From Bacteroidota bacterium (GTDB lineage Bacteria; Bacteroidota; Bacteroidia; Chitinophagales; Saprospiraceae), in the NCBI GenBank assembly GCA_029572935.1, contig JAKQHM010000004.1, forward strand, positions 55,049 to 119,048: 64,000 nucleotides of DNA, read 5' to 3'. The position numbers and the translations under genes are program-made. The notes below the pieces were generated by a model. That model had not been told where the DNA came from and did no database searches. It saw only the letters and a list, made by a program, of their open reading frames with translations. Positions 1 through 10,753 of this stretch are shown here, one piece after another. Numbering within the stretch: the stretch's first letter is position 1; each line of letters starts with the position of its first letter.

Positions 1-1620
1 GCTAATACTGCAATTGGGAAAGGCAAGTGGAATATCAGTGTCACCCAGTTTGGTTTGTTATTTCTTGTAATTCTCATTATCCAGGGCCTGCTCTCTTATT
101 TCAGGACCTTGTTTTTTGCCAGGGTTTCAGAGTATGGCATCGCAGATGTTCGTAAAGCCCTTTACCAAAAGCTTATCACACAGGACCTGAGTTATTTTGA
201 AAGTCAAAGGGTAGGGGAGTTGACGAGCCGGCTAACAGCCGATGTGGAACAGTTACAGAGTGCATTTTCCATCACCCTTGCTGAGTTTATTCGTCAAATT
301 GTGGTCCTCGTCCTGGGACTGGTTATCATAGCCTGGCTGGCACCTCATCTTTCTCTGATCATGTTGCTCACTTTTCCGGTGATTGTGATCAGTTCTATGT
401 TTTTTGGCCGTTACATCAGAAAATTATCCAGAAAAAGGCAGGATGCCCTTGCCAATACAAACATCATCGTTGAAGAAAGCTTTCAGGCTTTTCCCATCGT
501 CAAGGCCTTTACAAATGAAAAATTTGAGATTGCTCGTTTTGTGCAATCGATTACCAGCATGGTAAGCATCTCCATGAATTATGCCAAAATGAGGGGGCTG
601 TTTTTTATTTTTATCATCACAGTCTTGTTTGGAGGGCTTTTTTTTATTCTCTGGCGTGGCGCCCTTATGGTTCAGGCAGGAGAAATGCAGGCCGGTGACC
701 TTTTTTCTTTCATCATTTATACAGGGATCATAGGAGGGGCCATTGCAGGGATTGGTAATCTGTATTCTACGCTGGCTGGTTCAATCGGGGCAACAGAACG
801 GATTCAGGATATTCTGGATAGAGGGGAAGAGATATCGGACACACAGTTGCATGCAGAGTCAAATTTAAAGTTGAATGGTGAAATAGTTTTTGATCAGGTT
901 TCATTCTCGTATCCAAGTAGAACGGACGTGACCGTTCTTAAAAATATTTACCTGAATGTCAAAAAAGGAGAAAGAATCGCACTTGTGGGACAAAGCGGGG
1001 CAGGCAAATCGACCATTGCCCAACTGGTCATGAGATTTTATCATCCCTTGAGCGGATCAATCCTCATCGATGGCCGCGATATTGATTCCTACGATCTACT
1101 TTCATTTCGAAAAAATCTGGCTATTGTACCACAGGATGTGCTTCTTTTTGGAGGAACGATCCGGGAAAATATTCTATATGGAAAGCCGGGTGCGACCGAA
1201 AGTGAATTGAATGCTGCCGCGGAACAATCCAATTGTATGGAGTTTATTTCCGGATTTCCTGATGGTTTTGACACTGTAGTGGGAGAGCGCGGCATTAAAC
1301 TAAGTGGGGGACAAAAACAGCGCATCGCAATAGCAAGGTCTATCCTTCGGGATCCTTCCATACTGATCCTGGATGAGGCAACCTCTTCTTTGGATTCTGA
1401 ATCAGAAAAAATAGTCCAGGATGCTCTGGACAAATTGATGAAAAACAGGACGTCCATCATCATCGCACATAGATTATCCACCATTCGGGATGCGGACAGA
1501 ATATACGTGCTCAAGGATGGACAGATTGCTGAATCCGGCACCCACGCAGATCTGATTGCCAGAGAAGGGGGCATCTACAAGAGTTTGGTTAGCCTCCAGA
1601 TGGAAAAAGAATCCTTCTGA
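1..1620 (+). CDS. ABC exporter, fused permease/ATPase (MsbA-like), 5'-truncated by window edge
   Basis: Frame is open from base 1 with no stop before the track ORF at 55. TM region, then Walker A GQSGAGKST, signature LSGGQKQR, Walker B ILILDEAT. Confidence 0.93.
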   Translation, partial: ANTAIGKGKWNISVTQFGLLFLVILIIQGLLSYFRTLFFARVSEYGIADVRKALYQKLITQDLSYFESQRVGELTSRLTADVEQLQSAFSITLAEFIRQIVVLVLGLVIIAWLAPHLSLIMLLTFPVIVISSMFFGRYIRKLSRKRQDALANTNIIVEESFQAFPIVKAFTNEKFEIARFVQSITSMVSISMNYAKMRGLFFIFIITVLFGGLFFILWRGALMVQAGEMQAGDLFSFIIYTGIIGGAIAGIGNLYSTLAGSIGATERIQDILDRGEEISDTQLHAESNLKLNGEIVFDQVSFSYPSRTDVTVLKNIYLNVKKGERIALVGQSGAGKSTIAQLVMRFYHPLSGSILIDGRDIDSYDLLSFRKNLAIVPQDVLLFGGTIRENILYGKPGATESELNAAAEQSNCMEFISGFPDGFDTVVGERGIKLSGGQKQRIAIARSILRDPSILILDEATSSLDSESEKIVQDALDKLMKNRTSIIIAHRLSTIRDADRIYVLKDGQIAESGTHADLIAREGGIYKSLVSLQMEKESF

Positions 1621-1663
1621 TTAAAAACCCATTGCGAATCCCGGGATTGATTTACTTTTGGAA

Positions 1664-2305
1664 ATGATTCGGTTTCGTTTTTTAAGTCGATTTATCATTT
1701 TATTCCCCATAATGCTGGCTGGAATTTCGACTTCTTATGCGCAATTCAGAACCGCATTGGTTTTTGGGTATGATGTTTTTCAAAGGTATCGCAATCCTGA
1801 GGACTCAGGACCGTCTGATCTGGGGAGGTCTTCGGGTGCCATTTTAGCCGGAATTCCTTTGGGTATTGAGGTTTCAGCAGGCAGGCCGGATTTGAGTTTC
1901 GGGATCGAAGCTTCCGCTAATTTCTCTCCCCTGGCATTGGACCTCCAGAATTACAAAGGATTAGGTGCTATTTCATTTCCTTTGATCGCAAGGTTGAATT
2001 TTGGTGCCCTGACAGGAATGAGTAAAGATAAACTGCTGGGCTTTTCATTTGGAGGAGGGGTGCAGTACAATCGGACAGAATTATTTGGGCTGCGTGATGG
2101 GAATGAAAGGGTGACCCGGATTTTTTTTCCCAGCTATATGGGGGAGCTGATTATTGGGGGAGGCATTGGCGGATTTACAGCTGGCCTTTACTTTCGAATG
2201 GGGGCAGGAGAAGGCAGGTCATTCAGTCTGAATACAGGAATCCATACGAGAACATCATTGTTCAAAAAAAATAAGACCCAAGTAAAACCCCAATTCCAAA
2301 CCTGA
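1664..2305 (+). CDS. Putative outer-membrane beta-barrel protein (PorT-like fold), signal peptide
   Basis: N-terminal signal peptide (MIRFRFLSRFIILFPIMLAGISTSYAQ) and alternating Gly/aromatic strands. Start moved from TTG 1658 to ATG 1664. Confidence 0.6.
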   Translation: MIRFRFLSRFIILFPIMLAGISTSYAQFRTALVFGYDVFQRYRNPEDSGPSDLGRSSGAILAGIPLGIEVSAGRPDLSFGIEASANFSPLALDLQNYKGLGAISFPLIARLNFGALTGMSKDKLLGFSFGGGVQYNRTELFGLRDGNERVTRIFFPSYMGELIIGGGIGGFTAGLYFRMGAGEGRSFSLNTGIHTRTSLFKKNKTQVKPQFQT

Positions 2306-2316
2306 TTTTATAATCT

Positions 2317-3321
2317 ATGTCTTTACCGGTTTCCCTTAAATCGTCAAATAGCTTTTCAATAGATTCTCATTGTCCGGCTATCTATTACATCCGCCACGAA
2401 AATGATCTCTTGCCCTTTTATGGCAGGAAACCTGAGGATTATTACATTTTGGGTGGTGGCACCAACATTCTGCTCATGTCCGAAATATCTCGTCCGGTCA
2501 TAAAAGTGGAAATAAAAGGTCGGGAAGTGATCCACGATGAGGGTGATCAAATTGTCATCAGAGTGGGTGGAGGAGAAAACTGGCACGCAATAGTTGAATG
2601 GACGCTTCAGCAAGGTTTCTATGGTCTTGAAAATTTGAGCCTCATTCCGGGTACGGTAGGGGCTGCTCCCGTTCAGAATATCGGTGCTTATGGCGTGGAA
2701 TTGCAAGAGGTATTTGTACGGTGTGAGGCAGTCCACATTCCAGATGGCAAGATGATCAGCATCAACAAAGAAGGAGCCAAAATGGCTTATCGGGATAGTA
2801 TCTTCAAGCATGAACTAAGGGGCAAGGTGCTCATCACCTATGTACACCTCAAGCTTTCCAAAAAGCCTAATATACGAGTATCTTACGGGGATATATCCAA
2901 GGTCCTGGAAAGTAAAAAGATCCTGAATCCATCACCTGCTGAAGTTTCTGAGGCAGTTATATCCATCAGACGCAGCAAACTTCCCGATCCGGCGGTACTG
3001 GGCAACGCAGGAAGCTTTTTCAAAAACATATTGACAGATTCCCTTACGCATCAGAAACTATTGGAAAAGTTTCCAGACCTTCCTTCCTTTCCTGCGGATC
3101 ATGGGAAAGTCAAAATTCCATCAGCCTGGTTGATTGAGAAATTGGGCTGGAAAGGATTTCGCGAAGGCGATGCGGGCTGCCATAAAGACCAGGCCTTGGT
3201 ATTGGTGAATTATGGTAATGCGACTGGCATTGAAATTTGGAATCTCGCTCAACGGATCATGCGCTCGGTGCATGAACATTTCGGTCTGAAATTGGAATGT
3301 GAGGTGAATATCTGGAATTAG
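2317..3321 (+). CDS. murB: UDP-N-acetylmuramate dehydrogenase
   Basis: FAD-binding GGGTNILL, IPGTVGAAPVQNIGAYG, GNAGSFFKN motifs. Confidence 0.96.
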   Translation: MSLPVSLKSSNSFSIDSHCPAIYYIRHENDLLPFYGRKPEDYYILGGGTNILLMSEISRPVIKVEIKGREVIHDEGDQIVIRVGGGENWHAIVEWTLQQGFYGLENLSLIPGTVGAAPVQNIGAYGVELQEVFVRCEAVHIPDGKMISINKEGAKMAYRDSIFKHELRGKVLITYVHLKLSKKPNIRVSYGDISKVLESKKILNPSPAEVSEAVISIRRSKLPDPAVLGNAGSFFKNILTDSLTHQKLLEKFPDLPSFPADHGKVKIPSAWLIEKLGWKGFREGDAGCHKDQALVLVNYGNATGIEIWNLAQRIMRSVHEHFGLKLECEVNIWN

Positions 3322-3488
3322 GTCTATAAAATAGTGTATTACATATTGTTATTATTATTAATTTGATTGTCTTGCAATTAAATTTATAAGATCTTCCTTG
3401 TTTTTTCTACTGGGATTTTCCCATCTTCCGGTATTGATCGAGCATTGTTTAGGACTTTTGCGTATTTTTGAAAGATTAAAGTCTCGGT

Positions 3489-6400
3489 ATGCACTTTTGG
3501 ATTCTGTTATTTGCCTTATGGACGGCCTCCAACAGCAAGCCTGCAGTTGATCGTGTTTCCTTCACCTGCAGCAGGCAATCCGATTCACTAGCCCTGGTCA
3601 GTTTTTACCAAAGTACCAACGGGCAGGATTGGGTGGTGCCTTGGAATCTGAACCAGACCATGAATAACTGGTATGGTGTGGAATTGGATGGTTCAGGTTG
3701 CGTGATTGCTTTGCGTTTGGCTTCTCTCAATATAACTGGTACCATTCCTAATGAATTGGGTCTGTTGGAAAATCTCAGGGTATTATACCTGGTAGATAAC
3801 AAGATCAATGGGACATTACCTTCCTCAATCGGCTTGTTGAGGCAACTTGAGGAGATCAATCTGGAAGGAAATAATCTTTCTGGCAATATCCCCGCTTCCT
3901 TGGGCAACCTTTCGGTTTTAAGGGCTTTGAATTTGTCAAAAAATCAGTTTTCAGGTCCATTTCCTGTTTCCCTTACCTCTCTTACATTTTTACAGGAGCT
4001 AAATCTTTCTGACAATCGGATCAATGGTCCTATCCCTTCTCAGATTTCAGCCATGACCGGATTGCGACTGCTCAATCTGAACAACAATCTACTCCAAGGA
4101 GAGCTTCCTTCAGCCATAGCTGTATTGCGCAATCTCAGAGAGCTTTATCTGGGAGGTAATCAGCTTTCAGGATCTTTGCCACCTGCTATGGTGCTTCTCA
4201 ATTCTTTGCAGAGCGTCTGGTTGAATGACAATAATTTTTCAGGTGAGGTGCCGGATCTTACGACTGCGCCTTTGGTTAGCCTTAGACTCGAAAACAACCA
4301 TTTTAACTCCATTCCTGATTACAGTTTGGTCAGATCCTGGGGTACCATTCCGCCTCTGGGTCTGATCATTCACCATAACGATTTTACATTTGAAGACCTG
4401 ATTCCTCTTCAGAAAATGCCGAGGAATAGTCACTTTGATTTCAAACCTCAAAATCCCATTTATCTGGATTCGCTGATCTATGTTTCTTCAGGAAATAATT
4501 ATGCCATCCGCCTGAACATTGATCCATCCATTCCGGACAATAACTATAAATGGTTGAAGGATTCATCGGAATTGCTCATTTCCAATCAGAATTTTTTCCA
4601 GATCATCAATGCGTCGGAATCTGATGAAGGATATTACTCAGGCTCTGTGCGCAACAATGCCGTTGATGATTTTGAGCTGCAGATCAGCAGAGCGAGGGTG
4701 ATCGTATTTACGCCCGGCCGATGCAATGATCCGGTTCCATCTTCTACCTGCTTTCAGGCACCTGTTTTGTGCAGCACGCAGGAGTTTCACGATTATTGTG
4801 GATTTCTTTTAGGCAGAAATCCAGGTGATGAAACCGGCTACTACTGCGATTCTGCCTTGACGACTCAGAACCAATCCTTTGTTCAGTTTGTAGCTTCAGA
4901 CGATACCATCGTTTTTGAAATATTTCCCAGATCCTGCAGTGTGGTCAGCGACTCTCTAAACTCTTATGATGGAATCCAGGCAGCCGTATTTGAGGCCTGC
5001 GACACAAATTCAGCTCCCTTGTATTGTCAAAGTGAATGCAAGAACATCCCTTTTTTTATGGGAGGAGGTGGGTTCAAAATTGGCGCGACCTATACTATGT
5101 TGATTGATGGATGTCTTGGAAATAATTGTGAATACCTGATAAAAGTTGTCAAAGGGAGATCCAATATTGATTTGGTCCCAGGCGCAACGATCAAGGGAGA
5201 CCGCTCCTTTTGTCCGGATGATGGCGACCACTTTTTCGCGGTAGATCCCGTTTCTGGTGCGGACATTTATCTCTGGTATATAAACGACACCTTGTTCAGC
5301 GCCACCAGGGATACATTTGTCAACATCAGGGACTTTAATTCAGGCGTGTACAAATTAGCCATCAAGGCTGCAAACAATTGCGATACGACCAATGAGATTG
5401 CCACTACATTTCGCGTACTGCCTGAAATGTTTGCCGACAGCATCTTCATCAATACAATAGGTAATGATTCTGCTTTTTCCATCAGCATGAAAGTAAAAGG
5501 GGGGACACCACCTTTTCGGATCAAGAGTGGCAAAGGGACGCTGGATTCTCTTTCAGGCGAGTTTCATTCCGCTTTTCAGAATTGCAATTCTGCCTATTTT
5601 CTGGAATTTGAGGATCGTCTGGGTTGTCTTCTGGTTTATACAGGGTTTGAAACCTGCGGATGCGGTTCTATAGCTGCTTCCATGCCTCCTGATACCCTTA
5701 GAGTTTGTGAAGGTCAGAATTTTGAAGCCAGAGGATTGGGAAATGAGAAACTGGATCCGGGGGACGTATTGCTGTATATCATTTACACAAATCCATCTGA
5801 TCCGGTGGGCAGTTCTTTGCGAACCAGCAACAACGGGATCTTTCCTTTCGATCCAGCCAGATTTCGATTTAATACGCCTTTCTATGTATCTCAGCTGACT
5901 ACAAAACTGAATTCAAGAGGTCAGCCCAATTTGTTGCATCCGTGCATTTCCATTTCCAATCCACAGGTAGTTTACTTTTATCCAAGACCCATATTGTCTG
6001 GTGGAGGAAATCCCACTTTTTGTGGAAAGGAGGGTGTGCTGAATGCCTCAGGCAATGTGAATTCTGTGAGCTGGCGAAAAATATCAGGGCCTGGTAACCT
6101 TCAGTTTTCCAACCCTGACAGTATTTGGACTCGCGTGATGGCAGATAGTCTGGGTACCTTTATCGTGGAGCTTAAGGGCAGAACTCAATTTTGTGAAAGA
6201 AATATTCAATTGACGGTCCGCTTTCAGGATCAGCTGAAACCTGAGATCGATGGATTTTGGTTCTATTGTCCCGGTCAGACCACCCGTCTGGATGCCGGCC
6301 CGGGTTTCACTTCTTACAATTGGAGCAGCGGGCAGACTGGCCGTATCATCGAGGTGGACAGGCCTGGCACCTATTGCGTTACTGTAACCGATGCCAATTT

Positions 6401-7307
6401 TTGTTCTGGTTCTTCTTGTGCGGATGTTGTATTGTCTGATGCGCCTGTCTTGAGTCTGGAAGGACCGGACAGCCTTTGCACAGGCATCAATATTGAGATC
6501 GGACCGAGGGAAAGCTTCGCAAATTATGTGTGGTCCGGAGGACAAATGACAAAAAATATTTCGATCGATACGGGTGGGACTTATTGCCTGATCGTGCAGG
6601 CAGATAATGGCTGCAGAGATACGGCGTGTTTGGACATTGTGCCACTGCCCCGCAGCTATAAAAGTTTGAGCGATTCTGCTTGTTTGGGCACAGATTATGT
6701 TTTTGGAGGAAAAGCGTACCGCGTGCCTGGTGTGTATGATATTGTCTTTCCGGGTGCCAACCGTTGGTCTTGCGACAGCATTGTCAGACTTACCCTAAAT
6801 CAATATCCAGTGATGTTTGTATCTGACACGACCATCACGCCTGATAATGGATCTTCCAATGGTTCTATACAGGTAGTCATAAAGGGAGGCAAGCAACCCT
6901 ACCGGTACATCTGGTCCAATGGTGCTACCACACCCAATATCAATAATTTACCAGGTGGCAATTATACTTTGACCGTGCGGGATGCGGCAAATTGTGTAAG
7001 GATGTTCAGCTTTACTGTCAAAATGAATGTTTCCGTAGCTGACCCAACTGCAGAAGGATCGTTTGTAGTTTATCCCAATCCGGGCAGGGCAGGTAGCGCA
7101 TTATTTTGGACTTCAAGTCAGGATGCGGCTTACGTAAAGTTGAGCTTATTGGATTTGCGTGGACAAAGTATTTTTGATAAAAATTTTGGCCCCGTGGTCG
7201 GTGGAGAACATTATGAATGCGAGTTTTCACTTGCTCCGGGAATTTATTTGCTTCGATTTGAGGACAACTTGGGTTTTTCTCAGATACTAAGATATGTAGT
7301 ATTCTAA
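3489..7307 (+). CDS. Large secreted leucine-rich-repeat protein with SprB-like repeat and T9SS type A sorting domain
   Basis: Plant-type LRRs (LENLRVLYLVDNKINGTLPSSIG...), SprB-like repeat (SNGSIQVVIKGGKQPYRYIWSNGATTPNINNLPGGNYTLTVRDAANC), C-terminal VVYPNPG...GIYLLRF. Confidence 0.88.
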   Translation: MHFWILLFALWTASNSKPAVDRVSFTCSRQSDSLALVSFYQSTNGQDWVVPWNLNQTMNNWYGVELDGSGCVIALRLASLNITGTIPNELGLLENLRVLYLVDNKINGTLPSSIGLLRQLEEINLEGNNLSGNIPASLGNLSVLRALNLSKNQFSGPFPVSLTSLTFLQELNLSDNRINGPIPSQISAMTGLRLLNLNNNLLQGELPSAIAVLRNLRELYLGGNQLSGSLPPAMVLLNSLQSVWLNDNNFSGEVPDLTTAPLVSLRLENNHFNSIPDYSLVRSWGTIPPLGLIIHHNDFTFEDLIPLQKMPRNSHFDFKPQNPIYLDSLIYVSSGNNYAIRLNIDPSIPDNNYKWLKDSSELLISNQNFFQIINASESDEGYYSGSVRNNAVDDFELQISRARVIVFTPGRCNDPVPSSTCFQAPVLCSTQEFHDYCGFLLGRNPGDETGYYCDSALTTQNQSFVQFVASDDTIVFEIFPRSCSVVSDSLNSYDGIQAAVFEACDTNSAPLYCQSECKNIPFFMGGGGFKIGATYTMLIDGCLGNNCEYLIKVVKGRSNIDLVPGATIKGDRSFCPDDGDHFFAVDPVSGADIYLWYINDTLFSATRDTFVNIRDFNSGVYKLAIKAANNCDTTNEIATTFRVLPEMFADSIFINTIGNDSAFSISMKVKGGTPPFRIKSGKGTLDSLSGEFHSAFQNCNSAYFLEFEDRLGCLLVYTGFETCGCGSIAASMPPDTLRVCEGQNFEARGLGNEKLDPGDVLLYIIYTNPSDPVGSSLRTSNNGIFPFDPARFRFNTPFYVSQLTTKLNSRGQPNLLHPCISISNPQVVYFYPRPILSGGGNPTFCGKEGVLNASGNVNSVSWRKISGPGNLQFSNPDSIWTRVMADSLGTFIVELKGRTQFCERNIQLTVRFQDQLKPEIDGFWFYCPGQTTRLDAGPGFTSYNWSSGQTGRIIEVDRPGTYCVTVTDANFCSGSSCADVVLSDAPVLSLEGPDSLCTGINIEIGPRESFANYVWSGGQMTKNISIDTGGTYCLIVQADNGCRDTACLDIVPLPRSYKSLSDSACLGTDYVFGGKAYRVPGVYDIVFPGANRWSCDSIVRLTLNQYPVMFVSDTTITPDNGSSNGSIQVVIKGGKQPYRYIWSNGATTPNINNLPGGNYTLTVRDAANCVRMFSFTVKMNVSVADPTAEGSFVVYPNPGRAGSALFWTSSQDAAYVKLSLLDLRGQSIFDKNFGPVVGGEHYECEFSLAPGIYLLRFEDNLGFSQILRYVVF

Positions 7308-7336
7308 AATAAATAAAACACACAAATCAGCATATT

Positions 7337-9415
7337 ATGAATCGCGTTTTCTTTTGGGTTACATTGTTATCTTTAAACCTCTCTTTGCAGGCTCAGGAAG
7401 CCATCCGATTGAACCTGGTGACCAGGGGACTCTCTATCCCTGTTTATTTGACTCACGCTGGCGATGATCGCCTGTTTGTCATTGAAAAACAGGGTAGGAT
7501 CCGGATCATCCGAAATGGAATCTTGTCGGCCACACCCTATCTGAATATTGTGAGCAAAGTTAACAGCCGGGGCAATGAGCAGGGTCTATTGGGACTGGCA
7601 TTTCACCCGGATTATAAAAAGAATGGGTTGTTTTACGTAAACTATTCTGCTCAGGGAGCTGGAAATACCATCGTAGCAGAATACAAAGTCCGTCCTAATG
7701 ATTCAGAAAGAGCAGACAGTCTGAGTGAGCGAATCTTGTTGAATATACCCCAACCCTTTACCAACCACAACGGAGGATGTATGCACTTCGGTATGGATGG
7801 ATATTTGTATATCGGGATGGGAGATGGAGGTAGTGGAGGGGATCCGCAAAATCTCAGCCAGAATCCCAGAAGCTTGCTAGGTAAGATGCTTCGTATCGAT
7901 GTTGACACCAGTTCTTCATACCGCATTCCTGACAGCAATCCTTATAAATCCTCTGCTACTTATTTACCTGAAATCTGGGCTTCGGGCTTGCGCAATCCAT
8001 GGAGATTTTCATTTGATCGCTTGACGGGTGATATGTGGATCGGGGACGTAGGTCAGGGAGAGTGGGAAGAAATAGATTTCCAGAGCGGTGATTCCAAAGG
8101 AGGAGAAAATTACGGATGGCGCTGTTATGAAGGAAATGCGGCTTACAATACTGCAGGCTGTTCTCCCAGGAATACTTACGATTTTCCAATATACGATTAT
8201 CGCAGCGACGATGCACAATTGGGCTGTTCGGTGACAGGAGGATACGTGTACCGGGAAAAACCTGAGTCTTACCTGTATGGTACATACATCTATGGCGATT
8301 ATTGCAGCGGTTACATATGGGGCATGACACGGGATAGCTCAGGTATGGTGACGAACCGGACTTTGATCCGTACCGGAAGAAACCAAGTTTCCTCTTTTGG
8401 TGAAGATTTTTCAGGAGCCTTATATGTGGTGGCAATTGCCGAGGGAGCAGTATACCGGATCTCCGATACCTGTCAACTCAGAGTACAGCAAGCAGTCTGG
8501 AATCCAAGTTGTTCCAGCAAAGAAGATGGGGTGATTGAATTGATTAGCAATGCGACGGAATCATCTTATTCCTGGAGCACTGGAGATACCAGCTCCAGAC
8601 TCGAAGGTCTGGGTGCCGGAGCATATACTGTTACAGTGACATCCGGTTCCTGCCGGGTGGTACAGAATTTCAATCTCGTCAATCCTCCGGTTAAGACGGC
8701 CTGTATCGTTCCCGTTTTGAGAAGCGAAATTTGTGAATCGGATTCTTTGCTCTTGCAGGCTTGTCCCGATTCTGCAGCCTCTTTGTACTTCTGGTATCGA
8801 GACAGTATTTTGATTTCCGGAATCACAGAAAGCAAGATATACCTCAGAGAACCGGGACGATATTCTTTGAGGTTTGAGGATAGTCTGGGATGTCTTTCAG
8901 AAAGTTCAGCAGAGGTAGATCTGATCGTTAACCCTATACCGGATAAACCGTCAATCATTCGCTCAGGAGACAGTCTTCTGACAATCGCGGGTTTTCAATT
9001 GTACCGATGGTATCGGGATGGGCAGCTCGTTTCAGAAGGGCCTGAAAATTTTTATCTGCTGGATGTGAAAGGCAGCTACGAACTTGTTGTTTCTGATTCC
9101 AATGGATGCGAAAGTCTCAGATCCGATCCCTTTTTAGCGGTGCCCTCATCGACAGAACAAACCAGGAAAAATCAATTGGAGATTTATCCCAATCCCGGAT
9201 CGGGAATTTTTTCCATCGAAGGATTGGATCACATGCAGCCACCTTTCCAGTTGAAACTGAGCACAGCTGCCGGAGAGTTAGTATTGTCCAAAACCATAGA
9301 CGATATACTTGCTTTGCGCCGGCTGGATCTTGGATTTCTTCCCCGGGGCACCTATTTATTGACAATATCCGTTAGACAGCAAGAAATGAACCCTGTCTTG
9401 CTGGTCAAGGAATGA
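7337..9415 (+). CDS. Secreted PQQ-dependent (Glc/Sorbosone) sugar dehydrogenase with T9SS type A tail
   Basis: Signal peptide; RLFVIEKQGRIRII, NHNGGCMHFGMDGYLYIGMGDGG, LRNPWRFSFD; C-terminal LEIYPNPGSGIFSI...GTYLLTI. Confidence 0.9.
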   Translation: MNRVFFWVTLLSLNLSLQAQEAIRLNLVTRGLSIPVYLTHAGDDRLFVIEKQGRIRIIRNGILSATPYLNIVSKVNSRGNEQGLLGLAFHPDYKKNGLFYVNYSAQGAGNTIVAEYKVRPNDSERADSLSERILLNIPQPFTNHNGGCMHFGMDGYLYIGMGDGGSGGDPQNLSQNPRSLLGKMLRIDVDTSSSYRIPDSNPYKSSATYLPEIWASGLRNPWRFSFDRLTGDMWIGDVGQGEWEEIDFQSGDSKGGENYGWRCYEGNAAYNTAGCSPRNTYDFPIYDYRSDDAQLGCSVTGGYVYREKPESYLYGTYIYGDYCSGYIWGMTRDSSGMVTNRTLIRTGRNQVSSFGEDFSGALYVVAIAEGAVYRISDTCQLRVQQAVWNPSCSSKEDGVIELISNATESSYSWSTGDTSSRLEGLGAGAYTVTVTSGSCRVVQNFNLVNPPVKTACIVPVLRSEICESDSLLLQACPDSAASLYFWYRDSILISGITESKIYLREPGRYSLRFEDSLGCLSESSAEVDLIVNPIPDKPSIIRSGDSLLTIAGFQLYRWYRDGQLVSEGPENFYLLDVKGSYELVVSDSNGCESLRSDPFLAVPSSTEQTRKNQLEIYPNPGSGIFSIEGLDHMQPPFQLKLSTAAGELVLSKTIDDILALRRLDLGFLPRGTYLLTISVRQQEMNPVLLVKE

Positions 9416-9547
9416 CCATTGGCAGAACGCGAAGGGATTTTTCTCAAATGGAATGTTGTGGTCTGGGATTTTATGGCGGGATTCAAGATATCCTCTAAGG
9501 ATTTATTTTTTAATTCGTAACATAAATGGTCTAATCAAGATACCCTT

Positions 9548-10744
9548 TCACAGGATCTCATCGGCCAGATTTCTTGCAATACTTAATGAGGAGGTAGCAG
9601 CCGGAGAGGGTGCATTCAGTACATGAGTAATTAAGGAATCGTGGATTATGACAAAATCATCCATCACTTGGCCGGTTTGATCCACCATCAGTGCGCGTAT
9701 CCCCATTTTGCCTTTCTTCAGATCATTTGATTGAATCTTCCATCCAAAACGCGAACCTTGAACAGCAAAAAAATCAGCGCTACCACTTTTCATTAATTCA
9801 GTAAAGCCCTGTTTCCTGTAACGCCAGGCCATTTTCCAAAATGCCGCTTTGGTTATAAAATTCAAGACATCCATTCGGGATCCTGAGTTGCTCAAACTCA
9901 TGGCAGGCGTCGCATTGGGTCCAAGACTGATACTGCCATCCAAATGTCTGGTCCAGTGCACACCCAGAAAAGGAAAGGCCGGATTGGGTACTGGATAGAT
10001 CAGGGGGCCAATTGGGAATTTTTCTGCTTGCTTCAGATCGTAATACCTTCCCTGGAATGGAATAATCGTAAGCCCTTTTTGATTCGTAAGGGTATGCGCC
10101 AATTGACCTGCCCATAATCCTGCGCATACGATGGCTTTTCGGGTGAAAAAAGAAACTTTCTTTCTGTCTGTAAGTATAGCGATGTCGTGATTCTGCAAGA
10201 CTTGACTAACCTCAATTTGAAATCTGATTTCTCCTCCCAGCTGGCGGATATCTCTGACCAGTGATTCACACACAAGCTTGTAGTCCGTGATAGCAGTATA
10301 AGGTACCCAGATGCCAGACAAGGCCTTAATTCCGGGTTGAATGGTTTTGCATTGTTCTTCATTCAGCCATTCTATTTTATCCAGACCCAGGTCCAGTCCA
10401 TTTTGATAGAGACGACGGAGAGCCGGGAGTTCGTCCTCTGCCACAGCGGCAATGATTTTACCACATACTTCAAAGGGAAGGTTATTTTCTCTCAGATATT
10501 CCAGCATGAGCCGATATCCGGCCAGGCAATTCAGGGCTTTTTGAGATCCCGGTTTGTAGTATATTCCTGAATGGATAACACCGCTGTTGTTTCCACTCTG
10601 ATGTGCAGCGATTCTGTTTTCACGTTCCAGCACACACAATTTTATTCCTGGTCTGCGAATCAAAATTTCTCTTGCCAGTGCCAGTCCTACAATTCCAGCT
10701 CCGATGATGATAAAATCAAATTCATTTCCGGATTTTAAGGCCAT
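9548..10744 (-). CDS. lhgO: L-2-hydroxyglutarate oxidase/dehydrogenase
   Basis: FIIIGAGIVGLALAREI FAD motif; AAHQSGNNSGVIHSGIYYKPGSQKA; C-terminal NAPSPAATSSLSIA. Confidence 0.93.
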   Translation of the reverse strand: MALKSGNEFDFIIIGAGIVGLALAREILIRRPGIKLCVLERENRIAAHQSGNNSGVIHSGIYYKPGSQKALNCLAGYRLMLEYLRENNLPFEVCGKIIAAVAEDELPALRRLYQNGLDLGLDKIEWLNEEQCKTIQPGIKALSGIWVPYTAITDYKLVCESLVRDIRQLGGEIRFQIEVSQVLQNHDIAILTDRKKVSFFTRKAIVCAGLWAGQLAHTLTNQKGLTIIPFQGRYYDLKQAEKFPIGPLIYPVPNPAFPFLGVHWTRHLDGSISLGPNATPAMSLSNSGSRMDVLNFITKAAFWKMAWRYRKQGFTELMKSGSADFFAVQGSRFGWKIQSNDLKKGKMGIRALMVDQTGQVMDDFVIIHDSLITHVLNAPSPAATSSLSIARNLADEIL

Positions 10745-10753
10745 GCGAGGGGT

